Assembly (NCBI RefSeq): GCF_900473965.1
Contig: NZ_UCNJ01000012.1
Location: 186,001 to 250,000, forward strand
Direction of reading: 5' to 3'
Length of the DNA stretch: 64,000 nucleotides
From: Synechococcus sp. UW179A
Lineage (GTDB): Bacteria > Cyanobacteriota > Cyanobacteriia > PCC-6307 > Cyanobiaceae
Position numbers and translations under genes: made by a program
Notes under the pieces: model-generated
The model's input: the letters and a program-made list of their open reading frames with translations, nothing else
Told to the model about the DNA's origin: nothing
Databases searched by the model: none
Shown: piece after piece, positions 53,067 to 61,964 of the stretch
Layout: every line of letters starts with the position of its first letter
Numbering within the stretch: position 1 is the first letter of the stretch

Positions 53067-53153
53067 GGAGAGGTGGCCGAGTGGTCGAAGGCGCAGCACT
53101 GGAAATGCTGTATAGGGGCAACTCTATCGAGGGTTCGAATCCCTCCCTCTCCG
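53067..53153 (+). tRNA. tRNA-Ser (GGA anticodon)
   Basis: An 87-nt cloverleaf. The acceptor GGAGAGG pairs with CCTCTCC followed by a G discriminator base. The anticodon stem CAGCA/TGCTG holds CTGGAAA with anticodon GGA. It has the long variable arm of serine tRNAs and the T-arm GGGTTCGAATCCC. No CCA is encoded. Confidence 0.95.
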
Positions 53154-53160
53154 TTTTCCT

Positions 53161-53184
53161 CCGGTCCTACGGGACCGGTTTTTT
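53161..53184 (+). terminator. Terminator after tRNA-Ser
   Basis: CCGGTCC pairs with GGACCGG around a 4-base loop and is followed by six T, seven bases past the tRNA end. Confidence 0.9.
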
Positions 53185-53290
53185 ATTGGAACGTTTTCAG
53201 CAATAGATCTTCAATGAACGATGCCTTAAGGACTGATCCATCAACGATCCTCCTAACGTTTTAAACCCAATGCGCACATCCATCCGTTGA

Positions 53291-54106
53291 TTAGCCGAAT
53301 CGGCCTGAAACATAATCCTGTGTGGCTTGTTGAGATGGTGAATTGAAGATCATTTCTGTGTCGTTGAACTCCACGAGATAGCCGACTTTCCCAGAGCCTC
53401 CTTCGACCGCCTCAGCATTGAAAAAAGCAGTCATATCACTCACTCTCAAAGCCTGCTGCATGTTGTGTGTGACGATAACGATTGTAAAACTATTCTTCAA
53501 TTCATGCATTGTTTCCTCGATTTTCAATGTAGAGATTGGATCCAATGCCGAGCAGGGCTCATCCATCAGGATCACTTCTGGTTGAATTGCAATCGTGCGT
53601 GCAATGCAGAGACGTTGTTGTTGCCCTCCGGATAGGGAGTAACCGCTTTCATTGAGCTTATCCTTGCATTCGTCCCAAACAGCGGCTTGGCGAAGAGAAC
53701 GCTCAACTAATTCGTCCATATCTCCTGAGTAGCCATTGATTCGTGCTCCGAAAGCAATGTTTTCGTAGATACTTTTGGGGAACGGATTCGGTTGCTGAAA
53801 TACCATCCCAATACGGCGTCTAACTTCCACTGGGTCGACTGAGGGGGCATAAAGATCTGCTCCATCGAACAGCACGCGCCCATTGAGGGTGCACCCCTCA
53901 ATCAGATCATTCATCCGGTTCAGTGCTCTCAGAACCGTTGATTTTCCACAACCTGATGGACCGATGAATGCGGTAACTTTCCCTCGCGGAATGTCGCAGT
54001 AAACGTTTTTGACAGCTTCATAGCTGCCATAGCTGATTGTTGTGTTTTGAATGGAGAGGCAGATGTCTGTTGAGGCTTCTGTGCTCGTCGTGCTGGTTGA
54101 AGTCAT
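53291..54106 (-). CDS. pstB: Phosphate ABC transporter, ATP-binding protein
   Basis: The ATPase of the high-affinity phosphate importer, 271 residues. Walker [10 protein letters not shown] is at 49-57, the signature [16 protein letters not shown], Walker [13 protein letters not shown], and the switch His in [23 protein letters not shown] is typical of PstB. ATG 54106 was chosen; the ORF is open to 54181 but that would overlap pstA. It is the last gene of pstC-pstA-pstB. Confidence 0.94.
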   Translation of the reverse strand: MTSTSTTSTEASTDICLSIQNTTISYGSYEAVKNVYCDIPRGKVTAFIGPSGCGKSTVLRALNRMNDLIEGCTLNGRVLFDGADLYAPSVDPVEVRRRIGMVFQQPNPFPKSIYENIAFGARINGYSGDMDELVERSLRQAAVWDECKDKLNESGYSLSGGQQQRLCIARTIAIQPEVILMDEPCSALDPISTLKIEETMHELKNSFTIVIVTHNMQQALRVSDMTAFFNAEAVEGGSGKVGYLVEFNDTEMIFNSPSQQATQDYVSGRFG

Positions 54107-54167
54107 GAGGGCATACTGGCTTTGTGGAACAACTGGAAACCCAAGTGATGGATTGAAGACTGCTGGT

Positions 54168-55073
54168 TCAATTGGCAGCAAAGCGTCTCAGCCACCGAGC
54201 AAACAGATTGATGAGCAGAATAAAAAGCACAAGCACAAAAGATGCTGCCCATGCGAGTTCATTCTGTGCTTCGTATGGCAGTGTTGCAAAGTTATAGATC
54301 AACACGGAAAGTGTTGCGATTGGGTTGAAAATCGAATCGAACCCCCGCGGCCAGAATGGAGAGAAGAGAGCTGTGAAAATCAACGGAGCTGTCTCTCCTG
54401 CCGCTCTGGCAATGGACAGCACGACACCCGTGGCAATAGGTGTGAAGGCTGAAGGAAGAGTGATTCTCACAATTGTGACGAATTTGGATGCACCCACACC
54501 CAATGCAGCGCGACGGAGGTCGTCTGGAACTAATTTTAAGCCTTCATCGGTGGTCTTAATCACCGTTGGTAGCATTAAGATGGACAATGCAAAACCACCA
54601 GCAATGGCGCTGTAGGAATTTCCAAAAATTATTTTGGTTTTCACAATAATGGTGTAAACAAAAACGCCGGCAATAATCGATGGGACTCCAGACATGACGT
54701 TGGTCCCGAATCGAATGAATTGAGAAAATCCTCCCCCGCCTGAGTACTCAGCAAGAAAAATTCCACCTCCCACACCAACTGGTATTGCGACCAGAGCCGA
54801 TAGGAAGGTCACGAGGAGCGTGCCGATTACTGCATTGCCGATACCTCCACCTTCAAGGCCTGTGGATGGTGCAGTAAACAGATTAAGGTTGAGCGCAGCA
54901 CCACCCTTGATCAGCACATAAGCCAGTACTGCAATGAGTGGTAGAACTGCAAGAGCTGAAAATAAACCCGCTAAAAATGTAAGGAATTTACTGAGTAAAT
55001 TGCGTCTTAAACCCTGTTTGTAAGACAGGTCAGGAACGTCTCTTTTCAGGCTGGCAGTTGGTGAAATTACCAT
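54168..55073 (-). CDS. pstA: Phosphate ABC transporter, permease PstA
   Basis: A 301-residue inner-membrane permease with six spans. Spans and loops include [38 protein letters not shown] and the EAA-type loop [21 protein letters not shown]. It pairs with PstC to form the phosphate pore. Only four bases separate it from pstC, and the pstB start lies 61 bases downstream. The phosphate-binding protein PstS is not in the window. Confidence 0.93.
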   Translation of the reverse strand: MVISPTASLKRDVPDLSYKQGLRRNLLSKFLTFLAGLFSALAVLPLIAVLAYVLIKGGAALNLNLFTAPSTGLEGGGIGNAVIGTLLVTFLSALVAIPVGVGGGIFLAEYSGGGGFSQFIRFGTNVMSGVPSIIAGVFVYTIIVKTKIIFGNSYSAIAGGFALSILMLPTVIKTTDEGLKLVPDDLRRAALGVGASKFVTIVRITLPSAFTPIATGVVLSIARAAGETAPLIFTALFSPFWPRGFDSIFNPIATLSVLIYNFATLPYEAQNELAWAASFVLVLFILLINLFARWLRRFAAN

Positions 55074-55077
55074 TATT

Positions 55078-56025
55078 TCAATACTTGAGACTGAGACGTT
55101 TGACCAGCCATTGGGCCAGGATATTCACCGCCAAGGTGAGAATCATCAAGATGAATGCTGCATACATCAACGAAGAAACCTGACTCCCGTCCGCTTCTCC
55201 AAACTGATTGGCAAGCATGGCTGAGATGGTGTTTCCAGGTGCCAGTACAGACCAGCTGAAGGAGTTCGAATTGCCAATGATCATTGTGACGGCCATTGTT
55301 TCACCCATCGCACGTCCCAGTGCGAGCATCACTCCGCCCACAATTCCAGAGATCGCAGCGGGCAGCATCACGTTGAGAATTGCTCCCCAGCGTGTCGTTC
55401 CAACGCCGTAGGCGGCTTGACGCAGCCTCATGGGCACCTGATTCAATGAGTCCCTAGAGATCGCAGTGATGATTGGCAGAATCATCACAACCAAAATTAA
55501 AACCGCTGGCACGATTCCAGGCCCCATGGGATCTGTTGAAAAGAAAGGAATCCAGCCGAGGGTTCTGTGCAGGATTTCCAGAAACGGGCGGATAAACGGC
55601 TCCATCACGAAGATGGCCCAAAGGCCTAAGACCACTGAGGGAATTGCTGCTAATAACTCCACCATCAACCCGATCAGCGTTCGGATTTTCAGGGGAATGA
55701 TGTTTTCGGTGATGAAGATCGCTGTTCCTACCCCAAGAGGTACTGCAATGAGTAATGCCAGCAGCGATGTCAGCAGCGTTCCGTAAATTGCTGTGAAGGC
55801 GCCGTATTCGTCTTTGACGGGATTCCAGTTTGAGGTCACCAAAAATGACCAGCCATATCGGCCCATGGAGTCCAGCGATCCCCAGAACACAACGATGAGG
55901 ATGGCCAGCAGCACCATCGCCACCACCGAGGCCAAAACGACCACCAGGATCCTGAAGCCGGAATCAACCGATTTCTCCACCGGCGGACGACGCCGTAAGA
56001 GATACAGCTCCAACGATCTGGGCAT
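55078..56025 (-). CDS. pstC: Phosphate ABC transporter, permease PstC
   Basis: A 315-residue permease with a first span VVLASVVAMVLLAILIVVFWG and further spans; the EAA-type loop is RQAAYGVGTTRWGAILNVMLP. LLAAIPSVVLGLWAIFVM is a PstC hallmark. It heads the pstCAB unit on the minus strand, divergent from dnaK across about 145 bp. No convincing Pho-box repeat was seen in that interval. Confidence 0.93.
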   Translation of the reverse strand: MPRSLELYLLRRRPPVEKSVDSGFRILVVVLASVVAMVLLAILIVVFWGSLDSMGRYGWSFLVTSNWNPVKDEYGAFTAIYGTLLTSLLALLIAVPLGVGTAIFITENIIPLKIRTLIGLMVELLAAIPSVVLGLWAIFVMEPFIRPFLEILHRTLGWIPFFSTDPMGPGIVPAVLILVVMILPIITAISRDSLNQVPMRLRQAAYGVGTTRWGAILNVMLPAAISGIVGGVMLALGRAMGETMAVTMIIGNSNSFSWSVLAPGNTISAMLANQFGEADGSQVSSLMYAAFILMILTLAVNILAQWLVKRLSLKY

Positions 56026-56170
56026 TCTGTGTGCAACAGACCAGTGAAACGTACCGGTCCAACGGGGTCCAAATCACTAAGGGCTCGTTAACCCACCCTT
56101 TGGGCTTGCGTGTGCGGGGACTGGGTGAGAGCTGTTTGGGCCGTTACCGTAGGACTTCACACAGGCGTTT

Positions 56171-58165
56171 ATGGGCCGGATCGTCGGAATCGACCTGGGT
56201 ACCACCAATTCCGTCGTGGCTGTTCTTGAGGCCGGGCGGCCCGTGGTGATTGCCAATGCGGAGGGCACCAGGACGACTCCCTCCGTTCTGGGTTACACCA
56301 AAGACAATGAACTTCTGGTGGGTCAACCGGCTCGTCGCCAGCTGGTTCTCAATCCCCGTAATACCTTCTCCAATCTCAAGCGTTTTGTTGGTCGGGCCTG
56401 GGAAGAGCTCGACGATGGATCTCTCACCGTTCCCTACACGGTTCGCTCCAACAGTCAGGGCAATGTCCGCGTGGCTTGTCCCCAGACCGAGCGGGAGTAT
56501 GCCCCCGAAGAACTCGTGGCCAGCATCCTGCGCAAGCTGGTGGATGACGCCTCCACCTATCTCGGCGAAGAAGTTGAATCGGCAGTTATCACTGTTCCTG
56601 CTTACTTCAATGACGCTCAGCGTCAGGCCACCCGAGATGCCGGTCGGTTGGCTGGCATCAATGTTGAGCGGATTCTCAATGAACCCACCGCAGCTGCCCT
56701 CGCCTACGGCTTTGATCGAAGTGCGGTTCGGCGAGCCCTCGTTTTCGATCTCGGAGGAGGAACCTTCGATGTGTCTCTACTGAGGATCGCCAATGGGGTT
56801 TTCGACGTCAAAGCCACCAACGGTGATACCCAGCTAGGCGGTAATGACTTCGATCAGCGCATAGTTGACTGGCTAGCGGAAGCTTTTCTCAAGGAGCATG
56901 ATGTCGACCTAAGGCGTGATCGTCAGGCACTTCAGCGACTCACCGAGGCGGCCGAAAAGGCCAAACAGGAGCTTTCCGGTGTGACCTCCACACCCATCTC
57001 CCTGCCCTTCATTGCTACGGGTGCAGACGGTCCCCTCCACATCGAAACAACATTGGACCGCGAAACCTTCGAGAGTTTGTGTCCTGATCTTCTCGACCGT
57101 TTGCTCGTTCCGGTGCAGTCGGCACTCAGAGATTCCGGTTGGGCTGCTGATGACATCGATGACGTGGTGCTTGTTGGAGGCAGCACGCGCATGCCGATGG
57201 TGCAGCAATTGGTCAGAACACTGATCCCGAATGACCCCTGCCAATCGGTCAATCCGGATGAGGTCGTTGCCGTGGGCGCCGCTGTGCAGGCGGGAATCAT
57301 CACCGGAGAATTGCGGGATCTTCTGCTCAATGACGTCACACCCCTTTCGCTGGGTCTGGAAACCATTGGAGGTTTGATGAAGGTTTTGATTCCGCGTAAT
57401 ACCCAGATCCCTGTTCGTCAGTCCGACGTGTTCAGCACATCGGAGCCCAATCAGTCATCAGTCGAGATTCATGTCTGGCAAGGAGAGCGCCAGATGGCGA
57501 CAGACAACAAATCACTCGGACGTTTTCGACTCTCGGGAATTCCTCCAGCGCCTCGCGGTGTGCCTCAGATCCAGGTTGCCTTCGACATCGATGCCAACGG
57601 CATTCTTCAGGTGAGTGCAACGGATCGGACAACGGGCCGTAAGCAGTCGGTGACCATCCAAGGGGGGTCAACGCTCAGTGAAGATGAAATTCAGGGTCTA
57701 CTCGCTGAAGCCGAAGCACGTGCAGATGAAGACCGTCGCAAGCGCTCCACAATCGAGCGACGTAACTCGGCGATGACCCTGGTGGCCCAAGCAGAGCGAC
57801 GCCTACGCGACGCCGCTCTGGAGCTTGGTCCCTACGGAGCTGAACGTCAGCAAAGAGCCGTTGAGATGTCGGTTCGTGATGTCCAGGATCTTCTTCAGCA
57901 GGACGATCTGCAGGAGCTAGAGATGGCTGTGAGCGGACTTCAAGAAGCGCTGTTCGGTCTGAACCGCCGTCTCACAGCTGAGCGTCAGACCGAAACTGGA
58001 CCACTTCAAGGTCTGAAAAGCACCCTTGGCACTCTCAAGGACGAGCTGTTTGCTGAAGACGACTGGGATGAAGACCCATGGGCATCGCCACAGTCCCGTT
58101 ACGACGGACGCATGAGAGGTGGCCGAAGAGGGATTGACCCCTGGGACGATGACAACTTCCGCTGA
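56171..58165 (+). CDS. dnaK: Hsp70 chaperone DnaK (DnaK3-like)
   Basis: A 664-residue Hsp70. The ATPase domain shows GIDLGTTNSVVAVLEAG, ILNEPTAAALAYG, FDLGGGTFDVSLL and VLVGGSTRMPMVQ. The substrate-binding domain contains LSLGLETIGG and FDIDANGILQVSATD. The C-terminus is extended and acidic (DEDPWASPQSRYDG), as in the membrane-associated cyanobacterial DnaK3 branch; a paralogue elsewhere is expected. It is followed by a dnaJ gene that starts 17 bases before its end, which agrees with the dnaK3-dnaJ pairing. Confidence 0.92.
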   Translation: MGRIVGIDLGTTNSVVAVLEAGRPVVIANAEGTRTTPSVLGYTKDNELLVGQPARRQLVLNPRNTFSNLKRFVGRAWEELDDGSLTVPYTVRSNSQGNVRVACPQTEREYAPEELVASILRKLVDDASTYLGEEVESAVITVPAYFNDAQRQATRDAGRLAGINVERILNEPTAAALAYGFDRSAVRRALVFDLGGGTFDVSLLRIANGVFDVKATNGDTQLGGNDFDQRIVDWLAEAFLKEHDVDLRRDRQALQRLTEAAEKAKQELSGVTSTPISLPFIATGADGPLHIETTLDRETFESLCPDLLDRLLVPVQSALRDSGWAADDIDDVVLVGGSTRMPMVQQLVRTLIPNDPCQSVNPDEVVAVGAAVQAGIITGELRDLLLNDVTPLSLGLETIGGLMKVLIPRNTQIPVRQSDVFSTSEPNQSSVEIHVWQGERQMATDNKSLGRFRLSGIPPAPRGVPQIQVAFDIDANGILQVSATDRTTGRKQSVTIQGGSTLSEDEIQGLLAEAEARADEDRRKRSTIERRNSAMTLVAQAERRLRDAALELGPYGAERQQRAVEMSVRDVQDLLQQDDLQELEMAVSGLQEALFGLNRRLTAERQTETGPLQGLKSTLGTLKDELFAEDDWDEDPWASPQSRYDGRMRGGRRGIDPWDDDNFR

Positions 58166-59093
58166 ACCGGACTACTGGTCATTGCTTGGTCTGGAGCCTG
58201 GTGCAGCTCCCGACGCGCTCAAGAGAGCATTCCGGCGTGAAGCCAGACGCTGGCATCCCGATCTGAACGGGAACGATCGTCACGCCGAAGAACGCTTCAA
58301 GCTTGTCAATGAGGCTTACGCGGTTCTCAGCAACCCAGACCGCCGCAAGGAATGGCAGTCGCGCCAACGCGGAGGCGTTGCAGCCACTGACCCATTCAGC
58401 AGAGGATTTCCCGATTTTGAGGACTACCTTGCTGTTGTTCTTGGTCTAGAGCGTGAGCCTGTTCGCAGAGAGCAGACGCAAGGGGAGCAAGACGTTCGAG
58501 AGCAGTCGGCGAATCACAGCGAAAGATCTGAATCGCCCTACGGGGCTCACTGGCCAGAGGCCTCTCCTCAGCCACCGCCTCCGGTCCGTAGTGAAGATGA
58601 TCTGGAAACCGTTGTTGATCTCACGCCGGATCAAGCCCTGCACGGCACAACCGTGGAGCTGGAGCTGGGGGACGGCACTCTGGTTGAAGTTGGTACCCCG
58701 CCTCGCGCGGGAGACGGTTGGCGGTTGCGTCTGGAGGGCGTAGCCCTCGGAGGACGCGATCATTTCCTGCACCTGCGGGTGATCACGGATGACGGCCTGC
58801 GCATTGATGGCCTTCGGGTGCATTACCGACTTGAGTTGCTGCCTCCGGATGCCGCGCTTGGTTGTGCGGTGGATGTGCCTACTCTTTCTGGCCCGGTGAC
58901 ACTTCAGGTCCCTCCCGGTTCATCCAGTGGACGAATGTTGCGATTGCGTGGTCGCGGTCTTCGGCTCGGAGACGATTGCGGTGATCAGCTTGTGGAGATT
59001 GTGATCGTGATCCCGGCGGAGCTGGATGACGATGAACGAGCGCTTTATCAACGCCTGCAGGAACTCAGTCTTGAGCGCGCCAACGGTTTCTAA
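58149..59093 (+). CDS. dnaJ: DnaJ-type co-chaperone partner of the adjacent DnaK
   Basis: A 314-residue J-domain protein. The N-terminal J-domain has DYWSLLGLEPGAAPDALKRAF, RRWHPDLNGNDRHAEERF with the HPD motif, and YAVLSNPDRRKEWQ. Zinc-finger repeats are absent. The C-terminal substrate-binding domain has DGWRLRLEGVALGGRDHF and GDCGDQLVEIVIVIP, so it is of the DnaJ/CbpA-like type II class. ATG 58149 overlaps the dnaK end by 17 bases, implying coupling. It should stimulate the ATPase of that DnaK. Confidence 0.88.
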   Translation: MTTSAEPDYWSLLGLEPGAAPDALKRAFRREARRWHPDLNGNDRHAEERFKLVNEAYAVLSNPDRRKEWQSRQRGGVAATDPFSRGFPDFEDYLAVVLGLEREPVRREQTQGEQDVREQSANHSERSESPYGAHWPEASPQPPPPVRSEDDLETVVDLTPDQALHGTTVELELGDGTLVEVGTPPRAGDGWRLRLEGVALGGRDHFLHLRVITDDGLRIDGLRVHYRLELLPPDAALGCAVDVPTLSGPVTLQVPPGSSSGRMLRLRGRGLRLGDDCGDQLVEIVIVIPAELDDDERALYQRLQELSLERANGF

Positions 59094-59135
59094 GCAGCTG
59101 TTCCGATGAGAGACTGATGTTGACGATTGATCAGC

Positions 59136-59558
59136 ATGTTGGTTCACGTGCTTCTGTACGACGCAGGACAGGACAGCGAAGGCATTCACTCCCTGGAGCT
59201 CTCAGGTCAGACGGTGGTGCTGATGTTTGAGAACCGCGACGATGCCGATCGCTATGCTGGACTTCTGGAAGCGCAGGACTTCCCAACTCCCAGCGTTGAA
59301 GCTCTCGATCGTGAAGAGATCGAGTTGTTCTGTCGTGAAGCGGGTTATGAGGCCCGATTCGTCTCTGATGGTTTTGTTCCAAAGTCGGACGATGAACGTC
59401 TGATGCTGGCGCCACCGAGTGCCAATCGCGACGTGGCCAATTGGCAGGAGCAGGATCCGGAACAGGATCTAGCCCAGGCGCAGGGACGCGCCCCGCAGGA
59501 CGAATCTTCCGTTCAGGATCTTGATGATGTGCGGCGGCGTCTTGAGGGTCTTCTATAG
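59136..59558 (+). CDS. DUF3110 protein
   Basis: A 140-residue soluble protein with a DUF3110 core. VHVLLYDAGQDSEGIHSLEL and TVVLMFENRDDADRYAGLL form the first half, and EIELFCREAGYEARFVSDG the second. A disordered acidic Gln-rich stretch precedes the RRRLEGLL end. It lies in the dnaK-dnaJ-DUF3110-murQ run on the same strand, and only two bases separate it from murQ. The function is unknown. ATG 59136 begins the conserved strand, and a longer start at 59127 is possible. Confidence 0.8.
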   Translation: MLVHVLLYDAGQDSEGIHSLELSGQTVVLMFENRDDADRYAGLLEAQDFPTPSVEALDREEIELFCREAGYEARFVSDGFVPKSDDERLMLAPPSANRDVANWQEQDPEQDLAQAQGRAPQDESSVQDLDDVRRRLEGLL

Positions 59559-59560
59559 AC

Positions 59561-60553
59561 ATGTCCGAATCTCTTTCCATCGGTGCCGAGTCCAACTCTT
59601 CGTTGGTGTCTCCCTCGGAAGACCGTGGCTATCTGCTAACCGAACAGGTGAATCCTGCAAGTGATCACCTTGATCAGCTCTCCACCGATGCACTGGTCGA
59701 CCTTTTCATCGACGAGGACCTCAGGCCCCAGCAGGCCGTGTTTGGAGCAAGAAAGTCTTTGAGCCTGGCGATCGACGCCATTGCTGAACGACTGCAGCGG
59801 AGCGGCCGCTTGTTTTACCTGGGTGCAGGGACTTCTGGACGACTTGGCGTTTTGGACGCTGCAGAATGTCCACCCACCTTCTGCAGCCCTCCAGAGCTTG
59901 TTCAAGGAATTCTTGCCGGAGGTGCACCGGCGCTGTTGCGCAGTTCCGAGGGTCTTGAAGATCTTGAATCAGCTGCAGTCACTGATCTTCAAGAACGTGG
60001 TTTCGGCTCGAAAGATTGTCTGGTCGGAATTGCCGCTGGAGGAACGACGCCCTATGTCCGCGGTGGACTGAGCTACGCCAAAGAGCTCGGCGCGCTCACA
60101 ATTGCCATGGCCTGTGTTCCTGTGGAACAGGCTCCTTTGCCTTGCGCAATTGACGTGCGGCTGTTGACAGGCCCTGAGCTGTTGACAGGTTCAACACGTC
60201 TGAAAGCTGGAACAGCCACAAAAATGGCCCTCAATATCCTCTCAACAGGGGTAATGGTTCGGCTTGGCAAGGTCTATGGCAACAGGATGGTCGACGTTGC
60301 CGCTAGCAACAGCAAACTTGTCGATCGCTCCATTCGAATTCTCAGAGATCTGCTTGGTATGGAACGCGAGATAGCTCTCGACTTGTTGGAACGCGCCAAG
60401 GGATCGGTGAAACGTGCACTGCTGATGGGCAGCTGTGATTTACGCGCCGACGAAGCTGATGCCCTGTTTGAAGCGCATGGAGCTGATCTAAGAGCAGCGT
60501 TAGACAGTCAAGGACAGTCTCTCCCTGTTCAGCGTTCAAAGCTTCCCCAGTAG
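59561..60553 (+). CDS. murQ: N-acetylmuramic acid 6-phosphate etherase
   Basis: Cleaves the lactyl ether of MurNAc-6-phosphate, giving GlcNAc-6-phosphate and lactate, in recycling of cell-wall sugars. The 330-residue SIS-domain protein has YLGAGTSGRLGVLDAAECPPTF, GIAAGGTTPYVRGGL and STRLKAGTATKMALNILSTG. The catalytic Glu is in DAAECPPTF. Its end overlaps the 3' end of mtnP on the other strand by 25 bases. The pathway partner kinase or transporter was not seen here. Confidence 0.93.
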   Translation: MSESLSIGAESNSSLVSPSEDRGYLLTEQVNPASDHLDQLSTDALVDLFIDEDLRPQQAVFGARKSLSLAIDAIAERLQRSGRLFYLGAGTSGRLGVLDAAECPPTFCSPPELVQGILAGGAPALLRSSEGLEDLESAAVTDLQERGFGSKDCLVGIAAGGTTPYVRGGLSYAKELGALTIAMACVPVEQAPLPCAIDVRLLTGPELLTGSTRLKAGTATKMALNILSTGVMVRLGKVYGNRMVDVAASNSKLVDRSIRILRDLLGMEREIALDLLERAKGSVKRALLMGSCDLRADEADALFEAHGADLRAALDSQGQSLPVQRSKLPQ

Positions 60554-61443
60554 GGACTGGTGAACAGGTCGAGGCGCTGACGCGTTGCTGCAGGAACGGC
60601 ATCTGGAGCCGTCATCAGAGCATGTTCAAGGGCTCGGTGGGCTGGGGATTCGGGCCGTTGTTGACTGAAGCTGCCCATTAACCCTTCCAGGATTGGCCCG
60701 GTTGCCGTTGCATTGGCTTTGAGGTTGTCCACCACCATGTCTACGGTGACGGCGTCATGGTCATCGTGCCAGCAGTCGAAGTCAGTCACCATGCTGAGTG
60801 AGGCGTAGGCGATCTCGGCCTCTCTCGCCAATCGCGCTTCCGTGTGGTTAGTCATCCCGATCACATCGCAACCCCAGCTTCGGTAAAGCTCGCTTTCAGC
60901 ACGGGTTGAAAAAGCGGGGCCTTCCATGCAGAGATAGGTTCCACCACGATGCAAATGATGTCCCACGGGCATGGCGGCCGATGCCGATGTTGCCAGCCAC
61001 TCACTGAGGGTGGGGCAGAACGGATCAGCCAAGCTGACATGTGCAACGCATCCGTCACCGAAGAATGACTGAGGGCGTTGCCTGGTCCGGTCGATGAACT
61101 GATGAGGCACGACCATGTCGCGTGGCCTCAGGTGCTCTCTCAGCGAACCCACGGCGGAGACTGAAATCAGCCAACGCACGCCAAGGCTGCGCATAGCCCA
61201 GATGTTGGCTTGATAGGGCACTTCGCTGGGAAGCAGATGGTGCCGACTGCCATGGCGAGCCAAAAAAACAACCTCAACGCCATTAAGGGTTCCGACCCTC
61301 AACGCATCTGATGGCTTGCCGTAGGGAGTGTCGGTATTCACCTCCTGAACAGATTCCAGGTTGCTAATGGAATACAGACCGCTGCCGCCGATCACTCCTA
61401 CCCGGGCGGAATCCAGCTCTGGACTTGAGGCTGTTTGACTCAT
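60529..61443 (-). CDS. mtnP: S-methyl-5'-thioadenosine phosphorylase
   Basis: Phosphorolyses methylthioadenosine to adenine and methylthioribose-1-phosphate in methionine salvage. The 304-residue sequence has [36 protein letters not shown] and [22 protein letters not shown] with EVIGMT-like [21 protein letters not shown] 61443 ([12 protein letters not shown]) gives the normal N-terminus; the ORF open to 61596 is over-extended into the divergent cyclophilin gene. The final residues overlap murQ by 25 bases. Confidence 0.9.
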   Translation of the reverse strand: MSQTASSPELDSARVGVIGGSGLYSISNLESVQEVNTDTPYGKPSDALRVGTLNGVEVVFLARHGSRHHLLPSEVPYQANIWAMRSLGVRWLISVSAVGSLREHLRPRDMVVPHQFIDRTRQRPQSFFGDGCVAHVSLADPFCPTLSEWLATSASAAMPVGHHLHRGGTYLCMEGPAFSTRAESELYRSWGCDVIGMTNHTEARLAREAEIAYASLSMVTDFDCWHDDHDAVTVDMVVDNLKANATATGPILEGLMGSFSQQRPESPAHRALEHALMTAPDAVPAATRQRLDLFTSPYWGSFER

Positions 61444-61504
61444 GGTGTGGTTGAGGTCGGCCTGCACAACCACCTGCCTAGCATGGTGTTTTCGGATTGA
61501 CGCC

Positions 61505-61948
61505 TTGACGACCGTTCTCATGTCCACGGACGCTGGCGATATCAAGCTGGAGATGTTCGAACAGGACGCTCCAAACACCGTTGCCAATTTTGTCAAGCTG
61601 GCGCGCGATGGCTTTTACGACGGGCTGGCCTTCCACCGGGTGATCGACGGTTTCATGGCTCAAGGAGGATGCCCCAACAGCCGCGAGGGTTCAAGAGGAA
61701 CTCCTGGCACCGGCGGTCCTGGGTACATGATCGATTGCGAAATCAACAGCAAAAAGCATGTCCCCGGCTCGTTGTCGATGGCTCATGCCGGACGCAACAC
61801 AGGTGGTAGCCAGTTCTTCATCGTCCATGAGGCTCAGCCTCACTTGGATGGTGTGCACACTGTTTTCGGATTGACCGGTGATATGGACGTGGTCATGGGC
61901 ATCAAGAACGGCACACGCATTAACAAGGTCACCGTTCAGGACCAGTGA
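61505..61948 (+). CDS. Cyclophilin-type peptidyl-prolyl cis-trans isomerase
   Basis: A single-domain soluble isomerase of about 147 residues. Characteristic motifs are [22 protein letters not shown] (key [13 protein letters not shown]), [19 protein letters not shown] and [10 protein letters not shown]. The catalytic Arg is in FHRVI, and the Phe and His of the active site are present. TTG 61505 gives [17 protein letters not shown], which matches the first beta strand; ATG 61520 is a shorter alternative. The last codons lie in a tandem 15-bp duplication. Confidence 0.9.
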   Translation: MTTVLMSTDAGDIKLEMFEQDAPNTVANFVKLARDGFYDGLAFHRVIDGFMAQGGCPNSREGSRGTPGTGGPGYMIDCEINSKKHVPGSLSMAHAGRNTGGSQFFIVHEAQPHLDGVHTVFGLTGDMDVVMGIKNGTRINKVTVQDQ

Positions 61949-61964
61949 ATTCAGGACCAGTGAA
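61935..61964. repeat. Perfect 15-bp tandem duplication joining two convergent gene ends
   Basis: TTCAGGACCAGTGAA occurs twice in a row (61935-61949 and 61950-61964). The first copy encodes the QDQ-stop end of the cyclophilin, and the second, read on the minus strand, encodes the IHWS-stop end of ribBA. Confidence 0.95.

Noticed and set aside
56026-56170. Possible Pho box upstream of pstC
   Set aside because: Only one GTTAACCC-like half-site; no 11-bp-spaced direct repeats.
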